Shown here piece by piece: positions 12,301 through 22,600 of a DNA stretch of 64,000 nt (its first letter is position 1; every line of letters begins with the position of its first letter). Under the pieces are notes generated by a model. It saw only the letters and a list, made by a program, of their open reading frames with translations, was not told the origin of the DNA and did not search any database. The DNA is from Antedon mediterranea (taxonomy: Eukaryota > Echinodermata > Crinoidea > Comatulida > Antedonidae). The stretch lies in the NCBI RefSeq assembly GCF_964355755.1, contig NC_092672.1:4464001-4528000 (forward strand), given 5' to 3'. A program made the position numbers and the translations under genes.

Positions 12301-15300
12301 CACTTACTTCTAGCTAAACAGGTGTGTGTTTCTATAAGATCAGAAAGCTATGATTATAATGTTAGTTAATGAAAGTTGGGAAAATCAAAATTGTCTTTAT
12401 CATTACCATATATCCTCGGATTTAATCCCACCCCTACTTTATGTCGGTTTCACAAACAGGCATATCTCTTGGTATAGCCCCAGTATTGACTTTGGTCTGG
12501 ATGTAGGCCTCTTTCTAGCCAGCCGAGTTTTTACAAGATATGCTTACAAATATTTTTTTTCCTGGACCAAGGTTTATAGTCCCACCTTAAAGTGTGTCGG
12601 CCCAATTTCGTGTTCTAGGTGGGTGGGATTATATCAGAGTATATACGGTATATAGAAAAATATGCATATTTGTGGGAAAGATAATTATTTTTAACAAAGC
12701 AATTACTCTACTTTCTTCCTTATAGATTGGTGTGGATAAAATAGTTGTTTTTGTCAACAAGGCCGATGCAGTGGATGATGAAATGTTGGAGTTGGTAGAA
12801 CTTGAGATGAGAGACGTTTTAAGTGAATATGGCTATGATGGTCAAAATACCCCCATAATCTGTGGGTCTGCATTATCAGCTCTTGAGGTAGTTATGCACT
12901 TGTTAATTGTATGACCCACTATACGCCCCCCCCCCCCCCTCCTCCTCCTACCGCCTCCCCCCATTGGTACGTCACAACAACGTCCTTCACTACTAAATAG
13001 TATTTGTGTATAATTATTATGTCTAGTTTGTTTGTTTGTTTGTTTTTATTGATTGATTGATTGATAGTTAAAAAAAAGTTATTTCATTTTAAATAATAAA
13101 TGTTTTAATTGAAGGGTAAAGATGATCCGATTGGCAAGGATTCAATCAATAAGCTGCTGGCAGCAGTTGATGAGTGGATACCATTACCAGTTAGAGATGT
13201 GGAGAAACCATTTATGATGCCTGTGGAAGTGGTCTATTCCATTCCAGGTTTGTATATATCTTGCCATACCGCTCAACCAATGTAAATGTGGGGGAGTAAC
13301 CTGTAACTTGCAGACTACTGGGCTGAATTGCGCACAGGTGGACGACATATACAATAACTTTCTTTTCTAAGTTTCCCTTCGTGTCAAATGCTGCCTTATA
13401 CGAGAATACTTGTTCTATCACTAGAACAATGGTGCCTTGAACCTGCGCTGAATGTATAGCTATGGTTTGCGGTGCCCCTGTCTTTCGTGTCTAGTTCTGA
13501 ATGGACCAGTACATTAGGGTAACCCTCATACTCTTCCGAAAGATGAACTGGAAGACTTGTTCTACCACCAGTGGTCAAGAATTGATTTGAACCTATGCCG
13601 ATTGTATAGGTATAGTTTATGGCGCCCCTGTCTTAACCACTTGGCCACTCGACTCAACGGTCTAATCTGTTATCATATGGATTTGACCATTTGTGTGTTC
13701 CAGAGGCCAAGATAATTTACATAGTGTAAATAAGAATGTTGAACATTAGTATAAAGATTAATCTGGATCTTTGTATAGTATTCATGAAATTTTCTTTTGG
13801 AAAGCTCGAGTAAAAATGTAAATTTTGCGGTTTTATTCCCTTTCCCATCAAAAAGAAAATTTTATGAAGAATTAGTTTTTTTAAAAATATTACTTTAGGA
13901 CGTGGAACCGTGGTGACTGGAAGAATTGAGCAGGGGGTTGTTAACAAATCAGATGATATTGAATTTGTTGGATTTAATAGAAAGATAAAATCTGTTATCA
14001 CGGGTAAGAGAAAGAGAGAGATTTATTGGTAAACATTAAACGCCGTTAGTTGTATGTCTTTTGGAATTCCTGAAGATTTGTGGGAGTTTACAGGACGAAA
14101 TAAAGCTCTGTCTACACTATTAAACTAGTTTACAGAAAAAGTGTGATGTGCCCAAATATGGTAGTCATCATGTTGTCACTTAAAGTGTGATAGTGTAGAC
14201 AGAGTTTAAGAGATAATCGTCCTGATCCTTGCTTCTTGGTCAAATTTATTTGATCTTTGTGTGAGAAATGTCTTGTTTCTACCTTTGGAGGTTTTAAGAA
14301 TATCATACACGTGTAAAAAATGGTCTTATTCTTTATTTGAAAGTTTAGCTGTTTTTAATCGAGGCAGGTATATGGATTTCTCTAGCCATAATAGCCATTT
14401 CAACAATGTTATTCAATTCAATTCAACTTTTATTTCAGACAATTGTCCATATGGTATAATACATTACACACAAAAAAAAGATGAAGGAGAGAGGATCAAA
14501 ACTTTTATCTATTGGTATATAATGCCTCTCTCCATTTGTAGTACATGTTTGAATCAATCAACAAATATTTATATATACAAATTAACATTCTATATAATAT
14601 TGTAAAGTATTTACATAAGTTGAAATTGTTTTACAGGCATTGAAACGTTTCGTAAGAGTTTAGATCAGGGACAAGCTGGGGATCAAGTTGGTATTTTAGT
14701 AAGAGGTGTGAAACGAGATGAAGTACGCAGAGGAATGATGGTTAGCAGACCAGGTCTTCTCAACCCTAACAACCACTGTGAAGCACAGGTGATTCATATA
14801 TGTATTTTACCGCAACTAAGAACCAGTTAGAACTAGTTAGCTCCACACAATCACAGTTGACTCTCTAGTTGTGATATAATAACTCTGTTATAGCTAGATC
14901 TCAGTTGACTCTCCAGTTGTGATATAATAACTGTATGTTTATAGCTAGATCTCAGTTGACTCTCCAGTTGTGATATAATAACTGTATGTTTCTAGCTAGA
15001 TCTCAGTTGACTCTCCAGTTGTGATATAATAACTGTATGTTTATAGCTAGATCTCAGTTGACTCTCCAGTTGTGATATAATAACTGTATGTTTCTAGCTA
15101 GATCTCAGTTGACTCTCCAGTTGTGATATAATAACTGTATGTTTATAGCTAGATCTCAGTTGACTCTCTAGTTGTGATATAATAACTCTATGTTTGTGAC
15201 TGGATCTCAGTTGACTCTCTAGTTGTGATATAATAACTCTGTTTATGGCTGGATCTCAGTTGGCGCTCTAGTTGTAATTTACCTTTCTTTTTCAATGTTT

Positions 15301-15982
15301 ATTTATTTTACTCTTTTCCATTAGGTATATTTATTAAAAGAAGAAGAAGGAGGACGACAGAAACCATTTATGACCAATTTCTCGCCAATCATGTTTTCAC
15401 ACACATGGGATTCTGCAGCTCGGATTGTTCTTCCTGCTGATAAAGAAATGGTGATGCCAGGTAAGATTATTTACTTTAGCCTTACTGTTACCAGTCATCT
15501 GTATGAATTGACCTTAATGCTAAGCTGTATAATAATACTTTTTTTTATATTTCATACGTATCCGAAAGTAGGTAACTTGCCATGGATAAACTATTCTATA
15601 ATTTATCGTGCTTATAAACTATGTCTCATTTGAGGCTTAGGGAATGGAGTTAAAAGAGTCATGAGTTACACCCAGGCTTGCACTAGGTCAGGATTGAACC
15701 CTGCACCTTTAGATTGGAAGGCAAGCACGTTAACCACCATGCCACAGCCCCACAATACTACTTACCCACTGCTTGCATGCATTTATTGCATCCAATTCAC
15801 CTTTAACTTTTATTATTTACCTTTTATACATCACAGGAGAAGACACGACAATGACTCTGGAATTATTGAAGCCAATGGTGACTCAAGTCGGCCAGCGATT
15901 TACACTCCGTGATGGTAAAATCACACTGGGCACAGGAGTAATCACAAAAGTTTTACCAAATATTGAAGTCGAAAAAAAATAA
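9322..15982 (+). CDS. TUFM: Mitochondrial elongation factor Tu, 11 exons
   Basis: Exons: 9322-9364, 9638-9702, 10047-10188, 11401-11567, 12217-12321, 12726-12887, 13115-13247, 13899-14003, 14637-14788, 15325-15460, 15837-15982. All junctions are GT-AG and in phase, giving 1356 nt and 451 aa, the usual length of animal TUFM. The protein carries aminoacyl-tRNA to the mitochondrial ribosome in a GTP-dependent way. Residues 1 to about 50 look like a basic, Ser/Thr-rich mitochondrial presequence. The GTPase domain shows GHVDHGKT (68-75), RGITI (108-112), DCPGH (130-134) and NKAD (185-188). Domain 2 contains [13 protein letters not shown], and domain 3 ends in [11 protein letters not shown]. Introns carry several repeats: element G and arrays (intron 3), a SINE and element H (intron 5 region), a dimeric SINE (intron 7), element C (intron 8), a 51 bp array (intron 9) and a SINE (intron 10). 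Confidence 0.97.
9725..9870. repeat. CTAG-rich island in TUFM intron 2
   Basis: A 150 bp patch dense in CTAG, GCTAGC and TAGGCTAG words (for example CTAGTACAGGCCTAGCTAG). It lies just after the second exon. Similar patches occur at 24310-24500 and 27570-27670. Confidence 0.5.
10393..10492 (+). repeat. 33 bp tandem repeat, 3 copies
   Basis: Three adjacent copies of a pyrimidine-rich unit (TTTATCTACTCTGATC then TTATTCTCTCTTCTCC), about 33 bp each and nearly identical, in TUFM intron 3. The 64 aa ORF across it is a product of the repeat. Confidence 0.8.
10878..11205. mobile_element. MITE G (328 bp) in TUFM intron 3
   Basis: Terminal inverted repeats of about 47 bp, starting GCACTTGTCAATTGTATGAC and ending in the complement, are nearly identical. 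The interior is rich in GACGCAC/GTGCGTC words and forms further partial palindromes. A 96 aa ORF (10863-11153) is a by-product. A half copy with the same left end starts at 12893. Confidence 0.85.
11207..11317. repeat. 17-18 bp tandem array of the CCCCTGAATA family
   Basis: Four units of AAGTCTGTCCCCTGAAT follow each other directly after MITE G. Beyond them is a single-copy stretch ending GGATTCTACTGTA, a hallmark of the dispersed repeat also seen at 46010-46025, 56760-56775 and 57620-57635. It lies in TUFM intron 3. Confidence 0.75.
11576..11670 (+). repeat. 47 bp tandem duplication next to TUFM exon 4
   Basis: Two copies of a 47 bp unit (starting GAGAATATGAAAGTCACGAC) with one or two differences begin 8 bp after the exon 4 donor. 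The unit includes ACAGACATTAT, which also occurs in the adjacent exon end, so it may be an old partial copy of exon sequence. Confidence 0.75.
11958..12036 (-). mobile_element. tRNA-derived SINE head, minus strand
   Basis: On the minus strand the order is GGTCTAGTGGCTGA (A-box-like), a 30 bp spacer, then GGGTTCAATTC (B-box-like), as in RNA polymerase III promoters of tRNA-derived SINEs. No cloverleaf can be completed, so a working tRNA gene is unlikely. It lies in TUFM intron 4. Confidence 0.6.
12404..12651. mobile_element. MITE H in TUFM intron 5
   Basis: The ends are inverted copies over about 28 bp: left CCATATATCCTCGGATTTAA then TCCCACCC, right GGGTGGGATTATATC then AGAGTATATACGG. The interior (about 190 bp) has no ORF of its own; the 101 aa ORF at 12350-12655 spans both ends and is spurious. 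Confidence 0.7.
12893..12960 (+). mobile_element. Half copy of MITE G at the TUFM exon 6 donor
   Basis: The sequence TGCACTTGTTAATTGTATGA then CCCACTATACG repeats the left end of MITE G. It starts only 5 bp after the exon 6 splice donor (GT at 12888), then runs into a poly-C and CTCC-rich tract (12925-12960). The right end is missing. Confidence 0.75.
13400..13655 (-). mobile_element. Dimeric tRNA-like SINE in TUFM intron 7
   Basis: On the minus strand from about 13655 the sequence reads GAGTGGCCAAGTGGTTAAGA, GACAGGGGCGCC and then GGTTCAAATC: A-box and B-box like elements resembling a long-variable-arm tRNA. About 130 bp further on, the block GACAGGGGCACCGC... GGTTCAAGGC repeats the same order in diverged form. 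The element therefore looks like two tRNA-like heads in tandem. No intact cloverleaf. Confidence 0.6.
14102..14209. mobile_element. MITE C copy 1 (TUFM intron 8)
   Basis: Inverted ends AAGCTCTGTCTACACTAT and ATAGTGTAGACAGAG. A short internal segment holds one GTGCCCAAATATGGTAGT unit. This is one of ten copies of the most abundant element in the window. Confidence 0.85.
14405..14450 (-). mobile_element. Probable LINE 3' tail, minus strand
   Basis: The minus strand reads CTGAAATAAAAGTTGAATTG then AATTGAA, i.e. AATAAA followed by a short tandem (TTGAA)n tail, as found at the 3' ends of many non-LTR retrotransposons. Only the tail is recognisable. Confidence 0.4.
14852..15280 (+). repeat. 51 bp tandem repeat, 9 copies (TUFM intron 9)
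   Basis: Nine consecutive copies of a unit beginning CAGTTGACTCTCCAGTTGTG and ending GCTAGATCT, with units starting near 14853, 14902, 14953, 15004, 15055, 15106, 15156, 15208 and 15257. Middle copies alternate TTTATAGC and TTTCTAGC variants, suggesting that higher-order pairs were amplified. Confidence 0.9.
15538..15751 (-). mobile_element. tRNA-derived SINE, minus strand (TUFM intron 10)
   Basis: The reverse complement matches the + strand SINE at 39466-39680 along its length. The head has TGGCATGGTGGTTAACGTGC (A box) and GGGTTCAATCC (B box); the body has TAACTCATGACTCTTT and TATAAGCACGATAAATTATA; the tail has GCGTATGAAAT-like sequence and an A-rich end. It is inserted opposite to TUFM. 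Confidence 0.8.
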
Positions 15983-16011
15983 ACATTTCTGAACTAGTAA
16001 TGTTATTTAGA

Positions 16012-16017
16012 AATAAA
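16012..16017 (+). terminator. TUFM poly(A) signal
   Basis: AATAAA 30 nt after the TUFM stop codon. It is the nearest canonical hexamer, implying a very short 3' UTR. Confidence 0.6.
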
Positions 16018-18060
16018 TATTTTCATTGGAATACTGAGCCAGAACCAGGCCGTGGTTTGAAAACATTTTGAATTCTTACATACATTGATAGACAATGTAG
16101 TAACTATAGTATACATTTATATCACAAAAATAATAATAATAATAATGACTCACTTATACTGTAATATAATGGTGTGGTTCACATAGAATATTATATACAA
16201 TTATAAGGCATGGTTCACATAGAAGGGCTGTGAAACTGTGTAATGAATGGAAAAGAATGGCACTTTACACATGTACACATTTTAATATTGTTTGGAAATA
16301 ATTATAGCCTACCATGCTTTAGTTTCTATATTGTATCGTCAGTGCACCCATAACTCAAAATCACCATGTAAAGAGAAGCCTCAATATCGCATGTTTTAAT
16401 GTTATTTCGGGCATACAATATATTTTACCATTAGGGAATCCGACACGCTATTGCGCGTGCCCAGAGCTCTGGGAAGTGAATTATAGCTTGCACTAATAGT
16501 GCCACACCACCACACCATGGCGTATATTTTATACCATAGGATATAAATTGCATTAAGCTTTGTCTACACTATCAAACTAGTTTGAGAAAAAAGATGTGGT
16601 GTGCCTGCCTAAATATGGTAGTGATGATGTCATCATGTCCATTATTATGGGTACATCACATTTTTTGTCACATAAAGTATGATAGTGTAGAAAGAGCTTT
16701 CAGCAAGTAGACTTGCATTTTTTATCTAAACTGGATATAGCATATTGGGTTTAAATGGATAATCAATTTTACCATGAAGGAATTATCAAATAATTCCTCC
16801 ATGATTTAACCTATAAGTAATACAACTTCACACTATGTCAATATTCCTTATGCTTGCTTGTGTAAAAAAAAGTGAAAACAAAAAAAGGTGTTGAAATAAA
16901 GAGAAAAAAATGAAACAATATATTAAGTTTTTTATTGTTGAGGGCGGAATATTTACATCTCTTTAATAACCATCATGCAGTTCGAACCAACCGAAGAAAA
17001 AAGTTTTCTGTTTCATTCTGATTTAGAGGGCGTCCTACCTTTTGCGAAATCTCATAGAAGTGATAATCTTAGCTGAAGGTAACAGTCTAAAAAGCTCTTG
17101 AAATACGGTTTTCTTGACTTGACATAGCGTTTATCAAGTATATTACTGTTTTTAATAGATAATAGTTTAGAGTGTTTACTTTTAATTTACTTAAATTGAT
17201 TACAAAATTGTATAATTTATGTGTTGCATATCCAGGCACCTCGAACCGGTTGCATTTCTTGCATGCCTCTCTAGTCTGCAGGTTTGTGACTGGTTGGTTG
17301 AATATGCCAGTAGTTGACCCTTGGAATCTACCCGGCCTGGTTCTCTGTTCGATAATGAATATTTGTCGTGTCTTTTTATGATTTTTTTGTATAGTCTGAA
17401 CCACAATCCCACGCATTTGAGGTGATAATACAATTATTTTTGTTTATGTTTTATACTTTTTCAAGCTTGATTTTTTAGTTATTTGTTTCAGTTCAAGACA
17501 ATGGCTTTTGATTGGTTATTTATAAGTTGATATACTATATTATAATTTAATACTGATCTGATTACTAGCCTATGCCTTCTAATGCACAGCTCAAACTCAC
17601 ACTGACAGTGTTCAGATCGGGGCTCAGAAAGAAGGTTTTATAAGCTGCTAGAAATCTAGTAGTAGACTTGCATCATCCAGGACGTTTCAAAAGGTACAAT
17701 TGAAAAACATCTTTTAAATACCGATGTTTGATTTGCCTATATAAGAATTTTAATTTTCTTGCAGTAGTTTCAAATGCCATACACCGTGACTTAGTAGTCA
17801 CAAAACAAAGTGACGCAAATGAATAAAATAAAAAATATCTAATTTTTAAATAATTGGGAGATTACAACATTTCTTAAGTTGTGGTTTTGAAATTTACTTA
17901 AAATGCCTTGTAATGGTTGAACTTCCTTGTTCAACATTCTGAAAGTCATAACAATACCTGAAGTACTCCATAATATCCTGCTAATAAGCTACCACCTAAT
18001 CTATGGTATTCCTTATGTATTGCATAGTCATGCAGCTGTCAGCCAACATCTCATGGTATC
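16018..18060. other. Spacer between TUFM and aldolase
   Basis: No coding exon was recognised. It holds MITE C copy 2 (16554-16700) and AT-rich sequence. Overlapping ORFs on both strands at 17087-17433 show no domain and no splice-supported continuation. Confidence 0.4.
16554..16700. mobile_element. MITE C copy 2
   Basis: The ends TTAAGCTTTGTCTACACTAT and ATAGTGTAGAAAGAGCTTT are inverted. The interior has CTAAATATGGTAGTGATGAT and a TGATGTCATCATGTCC palindrome typical of the family. Confidence 0.85.
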
Positions 18061-18091
18061 TGTAATTTGATTTGCTACTAGCACAGCCTGG

Positions 18092-18292
18092 TATAAAACA
18101 GCCAATTTGATTTGTTGAATGTGTAGGCGTGACAGAGGAGGGCAACCCTCATTTTGCATGCGTCAGTAATTTCACATGCCTCATTGAGCACCCAATGCCA
18201 CATAAGCAAACAAGTTCAGGTTCTACTTCCAAATAAATACTGCATAGTTGTCAAAATATCTAGTTAGATTCAAGTGAGTTGTTCTTTTATCT
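18092..18292 (+). promoter_or_regulatory. Candidate aldolase promoter and 5' UTR exon
   Basis: A TATAAAA box at 18092-18098 with a CCAAT word beside it is followed about 195 bp later by a strong donor, GTAAGTAT (GT at 18293). The first coding aldolase exon has an acceptor AG at 19671-19672, leaving a 25 nt 5' UTR piece before the ATG, so an upstream noncoding exon is required. This is the best candidate seen by eye; the link is inference. Confidence 0.3.
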
Positions 18293-18577
18293 GTAAGTAT
18301 TTATGGTTTCATGTTGGTTCCTTTTACTGGATATTTTTTTTGGTACCTACCTGTACACTGTCTCTTGTACAAGTCTGTCGAAATTTGTAGTTCCAAGTAA
18401 GCCTGGACAGTAGAGTAGGTAGTAGTAGTTACATATTAATGTTTATTGCTTAGTTTTATGTTAAGTGATTAATTAATCTGATTTATTGATTCATAGTTTT
18501 GATATCAAATATTTCTTTTTTTACAAATATGTAGATTTTGATAGGGATGTGTTACATTATTGCATGAATTTACAACC

Positions 18578-18772
18578 CCTGTCTTTTTAAAATTGTAGGT
18601 GTGCTACAAACTGCACTTCTCAATACATTTAGGGGTGCTGTAAGTGTGCTGTTTGTATTTTGGTGTGTAGAACTTTACCAAATTTAAATGTGTTGTAAAT
18701 AACACTCCTCAAGGGCAGTTTAGGAGTGTTAGGTGAGTGATCGCACTCGCTTACCTCAAATGAAAAGGCCTG
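18578..18772 (+). mobile_element. Inverted-repeat element I copy 1
   Basis: About 195 bp, with blocks GTGTGCTACAAACTGCAC, GGTGTGTAGAACTTTACC and CTCCTCAAGGGCAGTTTAGG, ending ATGAAAAGGCCTGA. The same element is at 28839-29034 (minus) and 49020-49217 (plus). Confidence 0.8.
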
Positions 18773-19322
18773 AATTTATATCTAATTGTTTTCTGATTGT
18801 ATTTTCTTGGAATTAAGCTAATTTTTCCGTATTCTGTGTATATTTAGGTTTATATTCACGGTTTTCTTTACTGTAAACATGTTATTTTAAGGTCTCCTTT
18901 AGAAAGCAAGGCAATTGTTCTATAGGTTTATATTGCTATATATATATATAATTAATGCTGTAGATAGACCACCAGGAACTTGTAATTACAATACGCATAT
19001 TCACTATACAAAAAACTAGGGGTTATCCCTAAATCACTGCTAGATATTTGTGAATGACCTTTTTTCTATTCTTTACCACAATGACATGGCATTTACAATA
19101 ATTGTGTATTTATTACAATAGGTTGTATTGATACTATTTTACTGCAGTAATTCAAATACCGTTTCACCTATTCATGTAATTATTTATCAAGCTTTTTTTG
19201 GGTAATTTAATAATACACACCGTTTATTGCAGTGACTACCTCCTACATTTATTCAATATACATGCATTAAAACAAATTATAACGTTATTATAGTAAAAAA
19301 TGTGCATTTTGACCTGATACCT

Positions 19323-19425
19323 AAAGCTCTGTCTACACTATAAGAAAACTTTATGCGACAACAAAATGTGAAGTGCCCATATATGGACATGATGATGTCA
19401 TATCACTACCATAGACAAGGCTTTA
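19323..19425. mobile_element. MITE C copy 3
   Basis: The left end AAAGCTCTGTCTACACTAT is intact. The interior GTGCCCATATATGGACATGA and the TGATGTCATATCACTACCAT palindrome are present. The right end is truncated to AGACAAGGCTTTA. Confidence 0.8.
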
Positions 19426-19697
19426 GAGGAGTCACTATCTTTCAACTCTAATTTTGTGTGAGCTACAATCTAAATAATTCAAGATCCAAGAAATTAGTTA
19501 TCAAGTATAATTTGTAGGTGATCATGTAATAGTTTCAACAGGTACCAATATACTGGTACCATTGTATTCATTGGTGGTATAATGGTCAAACCAAGTCAAT
19601 TGCAGGTAATTTCTTTTTATACCTATAGTTTCTGTGAGCATACTATAAATACTATTATTTTTTTCCATTTAGCCAGTAACTTCCTGTGTTTATCATC

Positions 19698-22600
19698 ATG
19701 CCTTGTAACCTAACTGCAGAACAGAAGAAAGAGTTGGCCCGGAATGCGAGAGCCATCGTAGCCAATGGTAAAGGAATCCTAGCTGCAGATGAAAGCACAG
19801 GTAAATTTTGATGTCTGAAATTCTTTTTCTTTGTGCCATGCAGTATTTAGGCTACTGAAATTAGGAAGCCTAACATTAACAAATATAGCAAGATGGACAT
19901 TTTGTGTTGGTAAATTTTGTTTAAATACAATTTATTAAGTATATTAAGCAATCCTTTATATTCAATGTTAATCGCTCCTTTATATTTAACAGGAACAATT
20001 GGAAAGCGATTTGCGTCCATCAATGTGGAAAATGTCGAAGAGAACAGACGTCTATATCGACAGCTCCTGTTCACTGCTGACAAAACTCTTGCAGATTACA
20101 TCGGTGGTGTGATTCTTTTCCACGAGACATTCTATCACAAAGCTGATGATGGCACTCCTTTTGTTGACATCCTCAAGAACCTTGGAATTGCACCCGGAAT
20201 CAAGGTAATGCCGTGTCTACACTATCAATCTGTGACAAAAAAAATGTGATGTTCTCATATATGGACACGATAATGTCATATGATGAGTAATTTGTTATGT
20301 ATATATTAATCTTATGTATTTATATTTTAGTCTTTAAGGCATCCTGTAATTGGCGATATCGCTGTTGGATGTATGTGAAATAAAATAAAATCAAAATATC
20401 ACTACCATATTTGGGCACGTCACACTTTCTTTTGTCAATATAGTTTGATAGTGTGGACAGAGCTCAAGTTGCTTGACTTGTGGATGCTGCAACAGTCGCA
20501 ATATTGTTTTGAGGTGCATTGTGGAATGGATACACAATTATAGTGATTTTCATTGCCATTGTCTGCATCTTTTACATTAACAATTTCTATCTCTGTACAG
20601 GTTGACAAAGGTGTTGTAGCCCTCGCCGGCTGTGACAATGGAGAAGGTACAACCCAAGGGCTAGATGGCCTATCAGAGAGGTGTGCTGAGTACAAGAAAG
20701 GTGGTGCAACGTTTGCTAAATGGCGTTGTGTCCTCAAGATATCAGACACAACTCCATCTGAAGTTGCTATGAGAGAGAATGGCAACGTTCTCGCTCGTTA
20801 CGCTAGCATTTGCCAACAGGTTAGTAACATTGAATTAATTGAAAGAATTTTTTTTTTGTGCTTCAAAATAATCTCCTATAACTTTATAATAATAATAATA
20901 AGAATTATTAATTTATCAATGAATATTAACAAGGAGTGAAAATAGGCTAAAGGCCCATTTACACTAGGACAATAACGATCGACGATAAATAGACAAATGT
21001 GCATTTTTCATACATAAAACAAAAGAAATATAAAAACTTTTCATTCTAGAACTATAGAATAACCATCTATGCTTCCTTTGATGAAAATGATATTATCACA
21101 CGTCCAATCAAATGACGTCATGATTAGTAAGAGCAATAATATCGTAAAAATACAACGATTTTATTGTTTTTATTTATCATGACGTTATTTGATTGGAATT
21201 TTTAAAATATTATTTTTATCAAAGACAGCCTAAATGATTATCCTATAGTTCTAGAACGAAAACCTTTCTAATTTATTTTGTTTTATGTAAAAAAAATGCA
21301 TGTTTATATATTTATCGTCCATCGTTATCGTCCTAGTGTAAATGGGCCTTAAAGCCCAAACAGGTTACAATACAAACATTTAGAATAAAAACTTATATAC
21401 AAGAAAATTAAACATTTATAAAACTATACATAACAAGAAATAAACTTTGCTGAAGTAATGAAGCAATAATAATGGTATATATTTCACAATATGATATTCT
21501 CCCTGTAAACATGATTTTACAGGTTCAAGTCTGATATGACCTTTTATGTTGACCTTAACTGATCTGCAACGTAAGTAAAGTAGCAAGAGGTCATAGGTGA
21601 ATGTTACAGGTTATGTTGCCTTTTAAGTACCTACAGACTTGATTAATATAATAAGGTATGTTTTATTCTTGTTTTAAAATGTATATATTTTATCATTTAG
21701 AATGGTCTTGTACCAATTGTTGAGCCGGAAGTTTTGACAGATGGCTGCCATGATTTGGCAAGAGCACAAGACGTCACTGAAAAGGTATACAAATAGCTAC
21801 AAATTTAATATTTTATTTTTTATAACTTTTTAAATAAATGGAAATTCTATTAAATCTACTACAAAAATTCTAATAAAACTGTAAAAAGCCTGCAAAATAT
21901 ACAGAACAATAATGCAGTAATATTTCTGAAATACTAACAATAAATCTGCTTAATATTTTGTTTTGACACCGTAACATAGATAATTATTTAGCAGAATCAA
22001 ATTAATTTATCATTCATTTGTTTGAATGTTTACTTTATTTGTTTTAGGTCCTTGCTGCTACCTACAAGGCACTCAGCGACCACCATGTTTACCTTGAGGG
22101 CACTCTTCTAAAACCAAACATGGTTCTTCCCGGAGCATCTTGTGCAACAAAGTTTACTCCACAAGACTGCGCCGCAGCTACTGTGCAGGCTTTACAACGA
22201 GGAGTTCCCGTAGCTGTTCCCGGAATCACCTTTTTATCTGGTGGGCAGTCGGAAGAAGATGCTTCCATTCATTTAGATGCTATGAACAAGTTGCCAGGCA
22301 AAAAACCATGGGCAATTTCATTCTCGTACGGGCGTGCTCTACAAGCTAGTGTGTTGAAAGCATGGAAAGGCAAAGCTGAGAATGTGAAAACAGCCCAAGC
22401 TGAATTATTAAAGCGAGCTAAGGTGAGTTGGTTTGCATTTCATTGCTGTATAAAGTAAACCGACAAAGATGTGTATACAGGTATTCCCTAAATAGGGTAA
22501 TGTGTGTATCCCCTGGAGGTATCCACTGAATAGGGTCATCCCCTTGAATAGTGTCATCCCCTTGAATAGTGTCATCCCCTTGAATAGGGTCATCCCCTGA

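Noticed and set aside
14852-15280. Regular repeats that could suggest a CRISPR array
   Set aside because: Units abut with no unique spacers, and the region is an intron of an animal gene.
17087-17433. Overlapping 69, 77 and 109 aa ORFs on both strands
   Set aside because: Mutually overlapping, no domain, no splice-supported continuation.
20553-20939. 128 aa ORF as a separate gene
   Set aside because: It is aldolase exon 3 (20601-20819) extended into both introns.
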